The translations under genes and the position numbers were made by a program. A stretch of 64,000 bases of DNA from Flavobacterium limi (lineage in GTDB: Bacteria > Bacteroidota > Bacteroidia > Flavobacteriales > Flavobacteriaceae). How positions within the stretch are numbered: position 1 is the first letter of the stretch; each line of letters begins with the position of its first letter. The notes beneath the pieces were generated by a model that was given only the letters and a program-made list of their open reading frames with translations, had not been told where the DNA came from and searched no databases. The stretch lies in NCBI RefSeq assembly GCF_010645075.1, contig NZ_JAADZV010000001.1, forward strand, positions 248,001-312,000, written 5' to 3'. Below, one piece after another: positions 47,177 to 56,144 of this stretch.

Positions 47177-49039
47177 ATGAAAAACCAAAAAATAGCACTC
47201 ATCTCTAAATTAGCCTTTTTGGTTTTGTTATTTTCCGCTTCCGCGAAAGCGCAAATCCAAAAAACAGAACCTCCTTTCTGGTACGCCGGAATGAAAAATC
47301 CGGAATTACAAATTATGTTCTACGGGAAAAATATTTCACAATACGAAGCTTCGGTTTCCAACAATGTTGTCATTAAAAATGTCGAGAAAACAGAAAATCC
47401 AAATTATCTGTTTGTAACCATTGATACAAGAGATGTAAAAGCTTCTGAACTTACTTTTTCGTTTAAACTGAAAAACAAAGTTGCTTTCAAACAAAAATAT
47501 ACGCTTAAAGAAAGAAGAGCCAATTCTGCGGATAGAAAAAGCTATGACTCATCAGATTTGATTTACCTGATTATGCCGGATCGTTTTGCAAACGGAAATC
47601 CGAAAAACGATAGTAATGCTGCTTTGGCTGAAAAAGGCAATCGTGCTTTGCCGGGCGGACGTCACGGGGGAGATATCGAAGGAATCATCAAAAACTTAGA
47701 CTATATTTCGTCTCTTGGCGCAACAACAATTTGGAGCACACCATTATGCGAAGACAACGACAAGGAGTATTCCTATCATACATACGCACAATCGGACGTG
47801 TACAAAATAGATCCGCGTTACGGAACCAATGATGATTATGCCCGTCTTGCTGCCGAAATGCACAAAAGAAACATGAAACTCGTAATGGATTATGTAACGA
47901 ATCACTGGGGAATTACACATTGGATGATCAAAGATTTACCAACTAAATCATGGATCAATCAGTTTGAAAATTATACACAAACACATCACAGACGTGAGGT
48001 AATTCCGGATACGCATGCTTCAAAAATTGACCAGGAAGTTTGCGTTGACGGCTGGTTCGTGCCTTCAATGCCGGATTTAAATTTAAGAAATCCGCTTGTG
48101 GCAAAATATTTAACGCAAAACGCTATTTGGTGGATAGAATTTGCCAATTTGGATGGGTTTAGAGTAGACACTTACAATTATTCAGACAAAACTGCAATGG
48201 CCAATTGGGCAAAAGCAATTACAACTGAATACCCTAATTTCAATATTGTAGGTGAAATCTGGATGCACAATCAAGCGAATTTAGCTTTTTGGCAAAAAGA
48301 CAGTAAAATTGGAGCTATTAAGGATTATAATTCGAATTTACCAAGTGTAATGGACTTTACACTTCAAAGCCAGATTGGTTCTGTATTCAACGACGATACA
48401 CCTAACTGGGATGGTGGTCTGATTAAATTTTACAACAATTTTGCGATGGATTATTTATATCCAAATACAAATAATCTTTTGGTTTTTTCCGAAAATCATG
48501 ACACAGATCGCATGAATCATATTTTTAAATATGATCTGGCGAAATACAAACTGGCTATGACCTTACTTGCTACAGTTCGCGGAATCCCACAGATTTATTA
48601 TGGTTCAGAAATTGGAATGGGCGGAGACAAAAGCAAAGGAGGCGACGCCGATATTCGTCAGGATTTCCCAGGCGGATGGGCTGGCGATAAAAACAATGCT
48701 TTTACAAAGGAAGGAAGAACTTCGCAACAAGCCTCTTACTTTGATTTCACTTCAAAATTATTCAATTGGAGAAAAACAAATGAAGCCGTTCATTTCGGAA
48801 AAATGACCCATTATATTCCTGAAAACAATACATATGTATATTTCAGATATACTGATTCTAAAACAGTAATGGTGGTTTTTAATAACAATGCAAAAGAACA
48901 AGTTGTAAAAACCAATCGTTTCAAAGAAAGCATGAAAAGCTTTAAATCAGGAAAAGATGTTATCACAGGAAAAACATTCGATTTAGATTCTGAAATTACT
49001 TTGGAATCCAAATCAGCCTTGATTTTAGAATTGCAGTAA
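47177..49039 (+). CDS. Periplasmic GH13 neopullulanase/cyclomaltodextrinase, SusA type
   Basis: A 620-residue GH13 enzyme with a signal peptide (1-25), an N-terminal cyclomaltodextrinase-type beta domain (EPPFWYAGMKNPELQIMFYG, about 30-110), the catalytic barrel with nucleophile Asp331 (GFRVDTYN), acid Glu360 (VGEIWM) and Asp442 (SENHDTDR), and a C-terminal beta domain. It cuts imported maltodextrins, cyclodextrins or pullulan fragments in the periplasm, making substrates for SusB and the MFS transporter. It closes the starch cluster. Confidence 0.93.
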   Translation: MKNQKIALISKLAFLVLLFSASAKAQIQKTEPPFWYAGMKNPELQIMFYGKNISQYEASVSNNVVIKNVEKTENPNYLFVTIDTRDVKASELTFSFKLKNKVAFKQKYTLKERRANSADRKSYDSSDLIYLIMPDRFANGNPKNDSNAALAEKGNRALPGGRHGGDIEGIIKNLDYISSLGATTIWSTPLCEDNDKEYSYHTYAQSDVYKIDPRYGTNDDYARLAAEMHKRNMKLVMDYVTNHWGITHWMIKDLPTKSWINQFENYTQTHHRREVIPDTHASKIDQEVCVDGWFVPSMPDLNLRNPLVAKYLTQNAIWWIEFANLDGFRVDTYNYSDKTAMANWAKAITTEYPNFNIVGEIWMHNQANLAFWQKDSKIGAIKDYNSNLPSVMDFTLQSQIGSVFNDDTPNWDGGLIKFYNNFAMDYLYPNTNNLLVFSENHDTDRMNHIFKYDLAKYKLAMTLLATVRGIPQIYYGSEIGMGGDKSKGGDADIRQDFPGGWAGDKNNAFTKEGRTSQQASYFDFTSKLFNWRKTNEAVHFGKMTHYIPENNTYVYFRYTDSKTVMVVFNNNAKEQVVKTNRFKESMKSFKSGKDVITGKTFDLDSEITLESKSALILELQ

Positions 49040-49082
49040 AAAATATTTAAACACATAGAAGTATAGTTTTCTAAAGGTTCGA

Positions 49083-49190
49083 AGCTACACGTCAGTTGCG
49101 GTGTTTGGAGCGGAGTATTTTCTGCTGCCCTGAACGAAGTTATGAAAATAAACCGTTAAATTCACCTAAAACGAGCAATGGCGTGTAGCT
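49083..49190. repeat. Inverted repeat AGCTACACG...CGTGTAGCT
   Basis: Perfect 9-bp ends (49083-49091 and 49182-49190) bound 108 bp, followed outside by GCTGTTACCTGCTGTTC. The structure resembles border elements I associate with single-gene cassettes in Bacteroidota, here beside the DUF1348/TetR pair, but no integrase gene and no partner copy are in the window. A half repeat of the ACACATAG type lies just before it (49050-49070). Confidence 0.45.
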
Positions 49191-49210
49191 GCTGTTACCT
49201 GCTGTTCATT

Positions 49211-49621
49211 TTACAGATATCTTTCTGACTCATTTATTTCAATGTCATTTATACTTGCGTATCTCTTTTCCATTAATCCATTTTCGTCAAATTGCCAGTT
49301 TTCATTTCCGTAAGCTCTAAACCATTTTCCGTCTTTGTTTTGATATTCATACTCAAATCTGACAGCTATTCTATTTTCCGAATGCGACCAATACTCTTTT
49401 TTCAGCTTATAATTCAATTCCCTATTCCATTTATCAGTTAAGAATTTTACAATTTCTTCTCTTCCGTTAACAAATGTACTTCGGTTTCTCCATTCACTGT
49501 CAATAGTATAAGCTAACGAAACCCTTTCTGGATTTTGTGAGTTCCAGGCATCTTCGGCCATCTGAATTTTCTGTTTTGCGGTTTCCAGCGTAAAAGGTGG
49601 AAGCGGATGTTTTTGTTCCAT
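49211..49621 (-). CDS. DUF1348 NTF2-like protein
   Basis: A 136-residue cytoplasmic protein of the DUF1348 family (nuclear transport factor 2 fold): [52 protein letters not shown] and the C-terminal [18 protein letters not shown] are characteristic. Biochemical role unknown; members often sit beside TetR regulators and may handle small toxic compounds. Second gene after TetR (11-bp gap), so likely induced when TetR is released. Confidence 0.85.
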   Translation of the reverse strand: MEQKHPLPPFTLETAKQKIQMAEDAWNSQNPERVSLAYTIDSEWRNRSTFVNGREEIVKFLTDKWNRELNYKLKKEYWSHSENRIAVRFEYEYQNKDGKWFRAYGNENWQFDENGLMEKRYASINDIEINESERYL

Positions 49622-49632
49622 TTTGTAATTCT

Positions 49633-50157
49633 TTAAATTAGACTGTTTATTATTGATTTGGATTTGTTTACGATTTCATTTGATTTGAATAATTGGCTTT
49701 CTATGATAGCGCTTTCAAATAGAAGATAAATATGTGTTGCCAATAATTCATCTTCGAGCACTTGTTTAAAGAAAATTCTCAAATCATTTTTGTGAGCTTG
49801 AATAACCGTAAGAATATTTTCTTGATCTTTTGATATTTCGGATAAGATATTCAAGAAACAACATCCTCTGAAATTTTCTTTTTCATTCATATGAATAATG
49901 AAATCAAAAGCAGAAATAACTTTTGCCTTCAGTTTTTTTGAATTTGAAGTATAATTTGAAAGTTCTTCAAACCAATATTGATGTCTCCTGTTCAGAAACT
50001 CGATACATAAGTCATCTTTAGATTTAAAGTGTTGGTAAAAGCTTGCTTTTGCAACATTTGCTTCACTTATAATTTGATTAATTCCTGTACTATTATAACC
50101 CTGCTGATGAAATAAAACAGAGGCTTTTTCTAATATTCTTTCTTTTGGTAAACTCAT
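49633..50157 (-). CDS. TetR-family repressor
   Basis: A 174-residue TetR-type repressor. The N-terminal DNA-binding domain reads [44 protein letters not shown] (helix-turn-helix at about 23-45); the C-terminal helical half binds an unknown ligand. A palindromic operator lies right upstream (50189-50214), implying autoregulation together with the DUF1348 gene. Confidence 0.92.
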   Translation of the reverse strand: MSLPKERILEKASVLFHQQGYNSTGINQIISEANVAKASFYQHFKSKDDLCIEFLNRRHQYWFEELSNYTSNSKKLKAKVISAFDFIIHMNEKENFRGCCFLNILSEISKDQENILTVIQAHKNDLRIFFKQVLEDELLATHIYLLFESAIIESQLFKSNEIVNKSKSIINSLI

Positions 50158-50175
50158 AATTTCTTAATTGCTCAA

Positions 50176-50214
50176 CAAAGGTATGAAAAAAAACAGACCA
50201 GTCTGTCTGTTTTT
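50176..50214 (-). promoter_or_regulatory. TetR promoter and operator
   Basis: On the minus strand, TACCTTTG (50183-50176) is a -10 box; upstream lies AAAAACAGAC-N6-GTCTGTTTTT (50189-50214), which also contains ACAGAC-CA-GTCTGT (50193-50206). The palindrome occupies the -33 region, as expected for steric repression by TetR. Confidence 0.6.
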
Positions 50215-50364
50215 TTTAAAAAAAATAACTTTTTTATTATAGAGTTAAAATCGGCTTGCTGGCAACTTAAACAGGAGGCGTTTCAATTTGCTATTTATTT
50301 TTTGATAAATTCCTTGTGCCCTTTGCGTAAAACTTTGCGACCTTTGTGGTTAATTTTTTTAGCT

Positions 50365-51042
50365 ATGTTAAAAATTGCACACAGGGGAGCCAAAGCATAC
50401 GAACCCGAAAACACGCTTCAGGCTTTTCAAAAAGCTTTAGAATTAAATTCAGACGGAATCGAACTGGACGTTCACCTCAGCGCTGACGGACACATCATCG
50501 TAATGCATGACGATACAATCGATAAAATGACCAACGCAAAAGGTGCAGTAAACACATTCACACTATCCGAATTAAAATCATTTTTAATCGCAGATAAACA
50601 TCAAATCCCGACATTAAATGAAGTTTTTGATTTAGTAGATAAAAAATGCTTCATCAACGTCGAATTAAAAAACGCCGACACTTCAAAGCAGGTTGTCTCT
50701 TTAATTGAAGAATACATCAATAAAAAAGGCTGGAACTACGAACATTTTATCATTTCAAGTTTTGACTGGAATGCTTTAAAAGAAGTGCAAGACCTAAATC
50801 CAAATATCCCGATTGGTGTTTTAACCGAAGAAAATATAGATGATGCTTTGGCTTTCGCCGAATCGATAAAAGCAAAAGCAATTCATCCCGATTTTCAATT
50901 ATTGAATGCTGAAAATGTTTGCAAAATGCAGGAAAAAGGTTTTTGGGTTTTACCATGGACTGTTAACACTGAAGAAGATATACAAAAAGTAAAAAGTTAT
51001 AAAGTAAACGGAATTATCTCTGATAATCCAGATAAAATATGA
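50365..51042 (+). CDS. Glycerophosphodiester phosphodiesterase
   Basis: A 225-residue GDPD-family enzyme (UgpQ-like, cytoplasmic, no signal peptide) that splits glycerophosphodiesters to glycerol-3-phosphate and an alcohol. The active-site motifs IAHRGAKAYEPENTLQAF and DGIELDVHLSADGHIIVMHDD are complete, with FINVELKN later. A longer frame opens at 50302, but that part is a CTTTGCG-type repeat; the ATG at 50365 is chosen. Its stop overlaps the start of the flavoprotein gene (ATGA). Confidence 0.92.
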   Translation: MLKIAHRGAKAYEPENTLQAFQKALELNSDGIELDVHLSADGHIIVMHDDTIDKMTNAKGAVNTFTLSELKSFLIADKHQIPTLNEVFDLVDKKCFINVELKNADTSKQVVSLIEEYINKKGWNYEHFIISSFDWNALKEVQDLNPNIPIGVLTEENIDDALAFAESIKAKAIHPDFQLLNAENVCKMQEKGFWVLPWTVNTEEDIQKVKSYKVNGIISDNPDKI

Positions 51043-52247
51043 TTAAAAATTTCGACATCATCATCGTTGGCGGAGGCGCAGCTGGTTTTTTTACCGCAAT
51101 CAATATTGCTGAGAAAAATCCGAAGCTGAAAATTGCCATTTTAGAAAGAGGAAAAGAAGTGCTTTCTAAAGTCCGTGTTTCCGGAGGAGGACGATGTAAC
51201 GTAACACACGCTTGTTTTGAACCGAATGAATTGGTTAAATTTTATCCACGTGGCGAAAAAGAACTTCGCGGACCGTTTCACCAATTTTGTTCAGGAGATA
51301 CTATTGAATGGTTTGAAAAACATGGTGTCGAACTTAAAATTGAAGAAGACGGACGACTATTTCCGGTTTCAAATTCGTCACAAACGATAATTGACTGCTT
51401 CTTAAAAGCAACAGAAAAATTAGGTATCAAAATATTGACAGGACAAAGCGTACAATCAATTTTCAAAAAAGAAAATCACTGGAAAATTGACACACAAACA
51501 GATAATTACGCAGCTGAAAAACTAATAATGGCAACTGGGAGCAACCCGAAAATCTGGGAAATGCTTCAGGAACAAGGTCATGCTATTGTGAGTCCGGTTC
51601 CTTCCTTGTTTACTTTCAATATAAAAGATCCGAGAATTAAAGAATTACCCGGAGTTGCGGCACAAGTTACGGTTAATGTAAAAGACACTAAACTTGAATC
51701 AACCGGACCTTTATTGATTACCCATTGGGGAATGAGCGGTCCTGCGATTCTGAAACTTTCAGCCTGGGGAGCAAGAATCCTTCACGATAAAAATTATCAG
51801 TTTACGATTTTCGTCAATTGGCTAAATGATGTTGATACCGAAGATACTGAAAAAATCCTGAAAGAATTAAAACAGGAACATGCCAAAAAAGCCGTTTCAA
51901 AAAAATCTCCTTTTGAGTTTCCAAATCGTTTGTGGGAAAGTCTGGTTTTGGCTTCGGGAATTGATTCAGAAACGAAATGGGCAGATTTATCTAAGAATCA
52001 ATTACAGAACTTAACGTCACAATTAACCAAAGCTGAATTTAAAGTCAACGGAAAAAGCACTTTTAAAGAAGAATTTGTAACCGCAGGCGGAATCGATTTA
52101 AAAGAAATCAATTTTAAAACCATGGAAAGCAAATTACACCAAAATCTGTATTTTGCGGGTGAAATTGTAAACATTGACGCCATTACCGGAGGTTTTAATT
52201 TTCAGAATGCCTGGACAAGCGGATTTATTTTAGCCAATAATATTTAA
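51039..52247 (+). CDS. BaiN/HI0933-family flavoprotein
   Basis: A 402-residue NAD(P)/FAD-dependent oxidoreductase of the HI0933/YhiN (BaiN-like) family. The FAD-binding Rossmann motif IIVGGGAAGFFTAIN is at the N-terminus, followed by the family motif KVRVSGGGRCNVTH; the C-terminal AGEIVNIDAITGGFNFQNAWTSG binds FAD. Substrate unknown in this family outside bile-acid enzymes. Middle gene of a three-gene operon (4-bp overlap before, 7-bp gap after). Confidence 0.9.
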   Translation: MIKNFDIIIVGGGAAGFFTAINIAEKNPKLKIAILERGKEVLSKVRVSGGGRCNVTHACFEPNELVKFYPRGEKELRGPFHQFCSGDTIEWFEKHGVELKIEEDGRLFPVSNSSQTIIDCFLKATEKLGIKILTGQSVQSIFKKENHWKIDTQTDNYAAEKLIMATGSNPKIWEMLQEQGHAIVSPVPSLFTFNIKDPRIKELPGVAAQVTVNVKDTKLESTGPLLITHWGMSGPAILKLSAWGARILHDKNYQFTIFVNWLNDVDTEDTEKILKELKQEHAKKAVSKKSPFEFPNRLWESLVLASGIDSETKWADLSKNQLQNLTSQLTKAEFKVNGKSTFKEEFVTAGGIDLKEINFKTMESKLHQNLYFAGEIVNIDAITGGFNFQNAWTSGFILANNI

Positions 52248-52254
52248 TATAAAA

Positions 52255-52902
52255 ATGAAATTTAAAGGAATTATTTTTGATTTAGACGGAACATTAGTTA
52301 ATTCATTAGAAGACATTTCAGATGCGATGAATACCGTTCTTACCGATCTAAATTACCCAACCCACAATTACGATACGTATCAATATTTTATTGGCAATGG
52401 CCTAAGAAAATTAGTTGCCAGAGCTTTGCCTTCATCCAACAATACTGAGGATGAGGTAGAAGTTTGTTTTGAAAATATGCTAAAAACATACGATACCAAT
52501 TGTGTTCAGAAAACCAAACCTTACAAAGAAATAGCCGAATTGATACATGATTTAGATTCAAAAGGAATCAAACTGGCTGTTTTTTCTAACAAAGCTGATG
52601 AACTGACTAAAAAAGTAACGGAGGCATTATTCCCTAATTTGTTTGATGCAATTGCAGGTTTAACCACAGAAGAGCTCAAAAAACCAAATCCCTTTAAGGC
52701 CATTGAAATCAGTAAAAACTGGAATTTAAAACCTGAAGAAATTCTTTTCATAGGCGATTCGGATGTTGATATTGAAACCGCTTTGAATGCCGAAATGTTT
52801 CCGGTTGGTGTTACCTGGGGCTACAGAACTGAAGAAGAACTGAAAGCAAGCGGAGCAAAAGTGGTTATCAATACTCCTTTGGAATTGTTGGAGATTTTGT
52901 AA
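52255..52902 (+). CDS. HAD phosphatase, phosphoglycolate-phosphatase-like
   Basis: A 215-residue HAD-superfamily hydrolase. Motif I FDLDGTLVNSLEDI (nucleophile Asp9), cap domain with YFIGNGLRKLVARAL, motif II VFSNKADELT, Lys in ELKKPNPFKA and motif IV FIGDSDVDIETALNAEM. It resembles Gph, which removes phosphate from 2-phosphoglycolate, but HAD substrates are hard to predict. Last gene of the GDPD operon. Confidence 0.88.
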   Translation: MKFKGIIFDLDGTLVNSLEDISDAMNTVLTDLNYPTHNYDTYQYFIGNGLRKLVARALPSSNNTEDEVEVCFENMLKTYDTNCVQKTKPYKEIAELIHDLDSKGIKLAVFSNKADELTKKVTEALFPNLFDAIAGLTTEELKKPNPFKAIEISKNWNLKPEEILFIGDSDVDIETALNAEMFPVGVTWGYRTEEELKASGAKVVINTPLELLEIL

Positions 52903-52914
52903 ACACTTTTTATT

Positions 52915-53137
52915 AAACCTAAAAAAACGCTACATCCTGATTTTTTTTGAGAAAAACTTAAAACTAAAACCCGAAGAAAAAGAGCTGTTTCTTGAATTTT
53001 GCGATGTTGATCCTAAATCTAAAACACTTCTGAACAATCCAAATATTTTGGCTCTGATGGATTTTTTGTATGCTAAAAATGATGAGTTTACGAAGGCTAA
53101 AATAATAGCAAGAATTAAAACAGATAATTTAGTATAA
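52915..53137 (+). pseudogene. Gene remnant without a start codon
   Basis: An open plus-strand frame encodes about 70 residues (KKRYILIFFEKN, then KPEEKELFLEFCDVDPKSKT and ILALMDFLYAKNDEFTKAKI), ending at TAA 53135-53137. It has natural protein-like composition but no ATG, GTG or TTG near its beginning and runs back into the HAD gene out of frame. This looks like the 3' part of a gene whose start was deleted. I do not recognise the family. Confidence 0.5.
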
Positions 53138-53154
53138 GTTTTAAAATCCTAGGA

Positions 53155-54084
53155 CTATGTATTCTTTAAATTTTTCGATTTAGCATAAAAAAGTATTAAG
53201 CCAATGAATACTACTCCGCCAATTATGGATATAATAAATCCAAATATCAATTTTTTGTTATTATTTATAGATTCAGATTTTTTTTGATTTTCTATTTTGC
53301 CATAACCCGCTCTGATTTCATTGTGCGAGTTTAGCCTTTTGTCAATTATTTTATCTTTAAAACCATACTCTTTGGCTTTTTTGTAAATTTGTATAGCGTT
53401 TTGGTTTTCACCTATAATTTTAACTGCGTTCCCAAGTTCAAAAAGTAAAACCGAAATAATATGATCTTCAGGTTTAATAAAGCTCATTCTTTCATTCACT
53501 TGAAAGTATAGAGACTGAGCAAATTGCTTTAATTGTTTGTTAGACAAATTTGTTTTCGGAATAGCTTCTTTCCCAAAACTATTATTTGTTAAAAAATCAC
53601 CGGAAACATTTTTAATGTCTTTTATTTTAGCCTCCAGTATTTTCAAGTGCAGCCATTCAGAACCATGGTGAGATTCAGGATTAATTTCAATAGATTTTTT
53701 AATCCAATTGTATGCTTTTTGATTTTCTCCAGTCAACTCATATAAAGTTCCAATGTTTGAAGCTGTAGAATATCGATTAGGTTCAATTTTTTCAATATAA
53801 AGATATAGTTTTAAAGCTTCTTCATATTTCTTTTGTACAATTAATACATATCCTTTATCAGACAAATAATCGATATCTTTCGTCTTTTTATATAGTCTGT
53901 CGAGTTCAGTTATAAGTTTTGGAAAATCAGAAATAGTAAAATTATGTCCATGAGGAACAAGACCCCGAAAGTCAATATAAACTCTTTCACCATTCTTTAA
54001 ATATTTAGTTTCGCCATTCAAACAAGCAAAACTCTTAAACGAAATCAAAACTAAAACAATTAGAAAAACCTTAAATTTATTCAT
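53155..54084 (-). CDS. TPR-repeat membrane protein
   Basis: A 309-residue protein: signal peptide or N-terminal anchor (MNKFKVFLIVLVLISFKSFA), a TPR region (about 70-150: GYVLIVQKKYEEALKLYLYIEK and SNIGTLYELTGENQKAYNWIKKSIEINP), a further helical part with another TPR-like unit (ISVLLFELGNAVKIIGENQNAIQIYKKA) and a C-terminal transmembrane helix (IFGFIISIIGGVVFIGLILFYA). A TTG-started longer form from 54132 is rejected because the signal peptide begins at the ATG at 54084. Role unknown; TPRs suggest protein contacts. Confidence 0.8.
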   Translation of the reverse strand: MNKFKVFLIVLVLISFKSFACLNGETKYLKNGERVYIDFRGLVPHGHNFTISDFPKLITELDRLYKKTKDIDYLSDKGYVLIVQKKYEEALKLYLYIEKIEPNRYSTASNIGTLYELTGENQKAYNWIKKSIEINPESHHGSEWLHLKILEAKIKDIKNVSGDFLTNNSFGKEAIPKTNLSNKQLKQFAQSLYFQVNERMSFIKPEDHIISVLLFELGNAVKIIGENQNAIQIYKKAKEYGFKDKIIDKRLNSHNEIRAGYGKIENQKKSESINNNKKLIFGFIISIIGGVVFIGLILFYAKSKNLKNT

Positions 54085-54135
54085 AAAGTAAACGCATTGA
54101 TTAAACTTGAAACAAAAACAAACTTGAAACAAAAG

Positions 54136-54612
54136 TTACTTATTCAGCCACCAGATACTCGCATTCAAAATCGTTGCAAAACCTACCCATGCCAAATACG
54201 GAATCAATAAATAACCTGCCGTTTTATTGATTTTGATGAATTTTAAGTACGTTTCATAAATCATCAGCCATAAAAGTGCAATTTCGATTAAGGCCAGCAT
54301 CGGATTTTTCAGTCCGAAGAATAAATACGACCAGACAGCATTCAGTGTTAACTGAATTATGAAGAATCCTAAAGCTTTTTTAACCTCCTCATTTTGCTCT
54401 TTTATTTTATCCCATACTAAACCGGCAGCAATACCCATAAAAATATAAAGCAATGTCCAGACCGGCATGAAAATCCAGTTGGGCGGATTAAAAAATGGTT
54501 TTTCAATTGTTGGATACCATTCTGCTACACTTGGTCTTGTTACCATACTTGCAGAATATCCTACTGCCAGACAAACTATTATTGCTATTGCTATTTTGAC
54601 GATTTTATTCAT
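54136..54612 (-). CDS. tspO: TspO/MBR-family membrane protein
   Basis: A 158-residue protein with five membrane helices of the TspO (translocator/peripheral benzodiazepine receptor) family, shown by WYPTIEKPFFNPPNWIFMPVWTLLYIFMGIAAGLVW and the later LNAVWSYLFFGLKNP and PYLAWVGFATILNASIWWLN. TspO binds porphyrins and sterol-like ligands and acts in stress or tetrapyrrole handling. The ATG at 54612 is taken instead of a TTG seven codons upstream. Confidence 0.92.
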   Translation of the reverse strand: MNKIVKIAIAIIVCLAVGYSASMVTRPSVAEWYPTIEKPFFNPPNWIFMPVWTLLYIFMGIAAGLVWDKIKEQNEEVKKALGFFIIQLTLNAVWSYLFFGLKNPMLALIEIALLWLMIYETYLKFIKINKTAGYLLIPYLAWVGFATILNASIWWLNK

Positions 54613-54650
54613 TGTATCAAATTTTGTATCCAAAAATAGGCAAAAGAAAT

Positions 54651-54750
54651 TTTAAACCATATAAGTGATGTAAGTTCATTTAACTTTTACTTTGATATAA
54701 TTCTTTGTAAGTTTCCAGCTTACATTTTCTTATATTACTTACATGGTGAA
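54651..54750. repeat. Inverted-repeat element, family copy 3
   Basis: The left end TTTAAACCATATAAGTGATG (from 54651) and right end CTTATATTACTTACATGGT (54729-54747) match the ends of the elements at 3804-4144 and 4882-4966. It is inserted between divergent tspO and mvaD and ends 14 bp before the mvaD -10 box, so it supplies the upstream promoter sequence. Confidence 0.7.
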
Positions 54751-54763
54751 AAAATTTAAAAAC

Positions 54764-54771
54764 TATCTTTG
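54764..54771 (+). promoter_or_regulatory. -10 box of the mvaD operon
   Basis: TATCTTTG, identical to the tRNA-Asp -10 box, 17 nt upstream of the mvaD ATG. No TTG is found 19 nt upstream, because that region is the edge of the inverted-repeat element. Confidence 0.5.
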
Positions 54772-54788
54772 CCAAAATTTTATAATTC

Positions 54789-55889
54789 ATGTTTACAGCA
54801 GCTGATTTTATTCCTAAGACATATTCTTCAACAGTCGAAAACGGAAATTTCGAATGGAGCGCTCCCAGCAATATTGCTTTGGTAAAATACTGGGGGAAAA
54901 AAGACAACCAGATTCCGGCGAATCCATCAGTAAGTTTTACGCTGAATAATTGCAAAACGGTCACAAAACTGGCTTTTGAGAAACGAGACACTTCAACTCC
55001 GCTCAGTGTGACAAATGGTTTTTCTTTCGATTTGCTTTTTGAAGGAAAACCAAAAGAGGATTTCAAGCCAAAAATCAGAAAGTTTTTAGAACGAATCGAA
55101 GTGTATCTGCCTTTTTTGAAAGACTATCATTTTACGATTGATACACATAATACGTTTCCGCACAGTTCCGGAATTGCTTCTTCGGCTTCGGGGATGGCAG
55201 CTTTGGCAATGAATTTTATGAGTCTGGAAAAACTGCTGAATCCTGAAATAACAGACGAATATTTTTACCAGAAAGCATCCTTTTTAGCCCGTTTAGGTTC
55301 CGGAAGTGCCTGTAGAAGCGTAAAAGGAAATGTTGTAGTTTGGGGTGAACAAAAGAATCTAAAAGGAAGTACAGACTTGTTTGGAGTTGAATTTCCATAC
55401 ACAATTCATGAAAATTTCGAGAATTATCAGGATACCATTTTATTGGTTGACAAAGGTGAAAAACAAGTTTCGAGTACGGTTGGACACGATCTGATGCACA
55501 ATCATCCGTATGCCGAAAGACGTTTTGCACAGGCACATGAAAATCTGGATCAATTAATTGCCATTTTTGAAAACGGGAATGTAACCGAATTTATTAAGGT
55601 TGTAGAAAGTGAAGCTCTGACATTACATGCTATGATGATGACTTCCATGCCATATTATATCTTAATGAAACCAAATACGTTACAGATTATCAATGCTATT
55701 TGGAAATTCAGAAACGAAACCCATGTTCCGGTTTGTTTTACATTGGATGCCGGAGCCAATGTACATGTTTTGTATCCTGAAAATGTTAAAGAAAAAGTAT
55801 TACAATTTATTAAGAACGAATTAGTTGGCTTTTGTCAAAATGGTCAGTACATTTGCGACGAAATTGGAACAGGTGCAGTTGCATTATAA
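54789..55889 (+). CDS. mvaD: Diphosphomevalonate decarboxylase
   Basis: A 366-residue GHMP-superfamily enzyme of the mevalonate pathway that makes isopentenyl diphosphate. Recognised by SAPSNIALVKYWGKKDNQIPANPSVSFTLNN, the phosphate loop HNTFPHSSGIASSASGMAALAM, the segment ARLGSGSACRSVKGNVVVW and the C-terminal CFTLDAGANVHVLYPE. The catalytic Asp of LDAGAN is present. First gene of an isoprenoid operon now interrupted by a toxin-antitoxin pair. Confidence 0.95.
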   Translation: MFTAADFIPKTYSSTVENGNFEWSAPSNIALVKYWGKKDNQIPANPSVSFTLNNCKTVTKLAFEKRDTSTPLSVTNGFSFDLLFEGKPKEDFKPKIRKFLERIEVYLPFLKDYHFTIDTHNTFPHSSGIASSASGMAALAMNFMSLEKLLNPEITDEYFYQKASFLARLGSGSACRSVKGNVVVWGEQKNLKGSTDLFGVEFPYTIHENFENYQDTILLVDKGEKQVSSTVGHDLMHNHPYAERRFAQAHENLDQLIAIFENGNVTEFIKVVESEALTLHAMMMTSMPYYILMKPNTLQIINAIWKFRNETHVPVCFTLDAGANVHVLYPENVKEKVLQFIKNELVGFCQNGQYICDEIGTGAVAL

Positions 55890-55919
55890 TTTTGCGTATC
55901 TTTATTTAAAATTTTGATT

Positions 55920-56144
55920 ATGGACATTCAGTTAGAAAAATTAGAATTGATAAAAATGTTAGCTGATACTGAAGATCCTGCTATCATTAAATCGATCAGG
56001 AAAATTTTAAAAAAAGAAAAGAAAGACTGGTGGGATGATTTGACTGATGCACAAAAAGAAGATCTTGAACTAAGTATGCAAGAATTTGAAAGAGGAGAAG
56101 TTGTGAGTTACGAATCAATTTTAAAAAGACACGGTTTACGTTGA
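55920..56144 (+). CDS. Antitoxin of a ParE/RelE-type module
   Basis: A 74-residue acidic, helical protein (MDIQLEKLELIKMLADTEDP...EFERGEVVSYESILKRHGLR) with the look of short antitoxins that wrap RelE/ParE toxins. The ATG at 55920 is chosen over a TTG two codons earlier. Its stop overlaps the toxin start (TTGA), the tight coupling usual for such pairs. It lies 31 bp after mvaD within an isoprenoid operon. Confidence 0.78.
   Translation: MDIQLEKLELIKMLADTEDPAIIKSIRKILKKEKKDWWDDLTDAQKEDLELSMQEFERGEVVSYESILKRHGLR

Noticed and set aside
49083..49210. Classical integron attC site
   Set aside because: The inverted ends exist, but I could not place convincing RYYYAAC and GTTRRRY core sites and no integron integrase is in view.
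50302..50364. Upstream ATG for the glycerophosphodiesterase
   Set aside because: The extra 21 residues come from a dispersed CTTTGCG-type repeat and the family normally starts just before IAHRG.
54085..54132. Longer TTG-started form of the TPR protein
   Set aside because: It would bury the signal peptide that begins at the ATG at 54084; the extra residues read from an AT-rich leader.
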